Part shown: positions 62,373 to 64,000 of the stretch, one piece after another
Numbering within the stretch: position 1 is the stretch's first letter
Layout of the letters: every line of letters begins with the position of its first letter
DNA from: Spongilla lacustris
Taxonomy: Eukaryota > Porifera > Demospongiae > Spongillida > Spongillidae
Reading direction: 5' to 3'
Assembly: GCA_949361645.1 (NCBI GenBank)
Contig: OX442415.1
Coordinates: 7,405,573-7,469,572, forward strand
DNA length: 64,000 bases
Program-made: the position numbers and the translations under genes
Notes under the pieces: generated by a model
Told to the model about the DNA's origin: nothing
Databases searched by the model: none
Seen by the model: the letters and a program-made list of their open reading frames with translations, nothing else

Positions 62373-62439
62373 GTAAGTCAGCCATCTTGTGGCCTCCTCC
62401 CCAGCCCTATGTCTCCAACATGCAGCTAAAGTAGTACAT

Positions 62440-63000
62440 GTACACAATATGGCAGTTATACTTTTAAAAAGGTTTTTGTAATGGCATTTATATCTCACCT
62501 CCTACATGTATCTCAGAAACCCACCATATCCCCAACCTGAAACTTGCTGGTTCTGGTAGCTAACAGTTAGAGCATTATGCTGGTATAGATTTTTTGGCAG
62601 GACCTTATATAGCTTTTTGCCAGGGTCAAATAGAAGTTCCACACGTTATAAACTACCCCACGGGCACAAAGTACCAAATAGACACTACATGTACATGTAC
62701 ATGTATCTGTAACCAAAACGCCTCCCTGTTTACAACATGTACATGTACAAGTATCTGTAACCAAAACGCCACCCTGTTTACATAAGCATTGCTAAACTTG
62801 GTAATAATTAAACCCTTAGTTTATCAGTGGTTAAAAACAGAACCTCAAAACGTATATATGTACATGAAAATATGATATCATCAATGTGGTAAGTGGTAAA
62901 CATCATTGTACAATGTCTTGGAAAACGTTGATCCGTTTGACATGAATTTGCCTGCATGTAGGTCTGTGTGTTTGTATATACATATGCACTGCACAAGGAT
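62440..63000 (-). repeat. interspersed repeat R1 between PI3K modules
   Basis: As 60950-61480. Confidence 0.8.
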
Positions 63001-63028
63001 GAACGAATGGACACACATCTCATCCTAG

Positions 63029-63880
<852 letters not shown>

Positions 63881-64000
63881 TGGTGGGTGTGGTGTGGGAA
63901 GGTGCACATGATTGACTTGAGTAGTACATAGACAATACGGCAGTTATGCTTTTCAAACATTTTGTAATGGCATTTATATCTCACCTCCTACATGTATCTC

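Overview
The window is eukaryotic DNA. Coding sequence sits in short exons with GT-AG introns, the gene families are metazoan, and much of the remainder is tandem or interspersed repeat. A death domain–NACHT–LRR gene family, together with the very frequent palindromic octamer TACATGTA, suggests a demosponge genome of the Amphimedon type. The species is inferred, not proven. A 200-base run of N (556-755) shows this is a draft assembly, so some duplications could be unresolved haplotypes.

Layout. 1-555: GGGGA repeat and a stray transketolase exon (minus strand). 0.8-9.3 kb: fragmented exons of a class IA-like PI3-kinase catalytic subunit (Ras-binding, C2 and helical domains), with a 2.5-kb 26-bp minisatellite in one intron and the helical module present twice. 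9.6-14.6 kb: a block carrying unassigned exons and the PI3K C-terminal exon, duplicated around a truncated NLR copy. 14.9-35.2 kb: an apparently complete DD-NACHT-LRR gene whose predicted exons join in phase into about 884 residues. Its third intron holds a young Ty3-type LTR retrotransposon (17029-21590), and its last introns are tandemly duplicated and contain a small antisense hypothetical gene in two copies. 33.5-44.5 kb: a broken transketolase gene on the minus strand, split by repeats and by a separate plus-strand gene for a zinc-motif protein with an internal stop (38981-40498). 45-53.6 kb: three large satellites (57 bp, 170 bp, 32 bp), a possible Ig-type exon and a two-exon gene for a 42-residue membrane protein. 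53.6-58.4 kb: duplicated repeat blocks, three exons of a CFAP100/CCDC37-like coiled-coil protein, a CAF1-family deadenylase fragment and a broken SmF fragment. 58.5-64 kb: another PI3K array with the helical module in three tandem copies.

The main biological unit is an innate-immune NLR locus in which NLR pieces and PI3K pieces lie head to tail and have been copied together. Only the 14.9-35.2 kb NLR gene, the 42-residue protein gene and possibly the zinc-motif gene look close to intact. The PI3K and transketolase loci look like fragments or pseudogenes as assembled: no PI3K copy shows the ATP-binding or catalytic loops, and each helical copy that was traced carries a frameshift or splice lesion.
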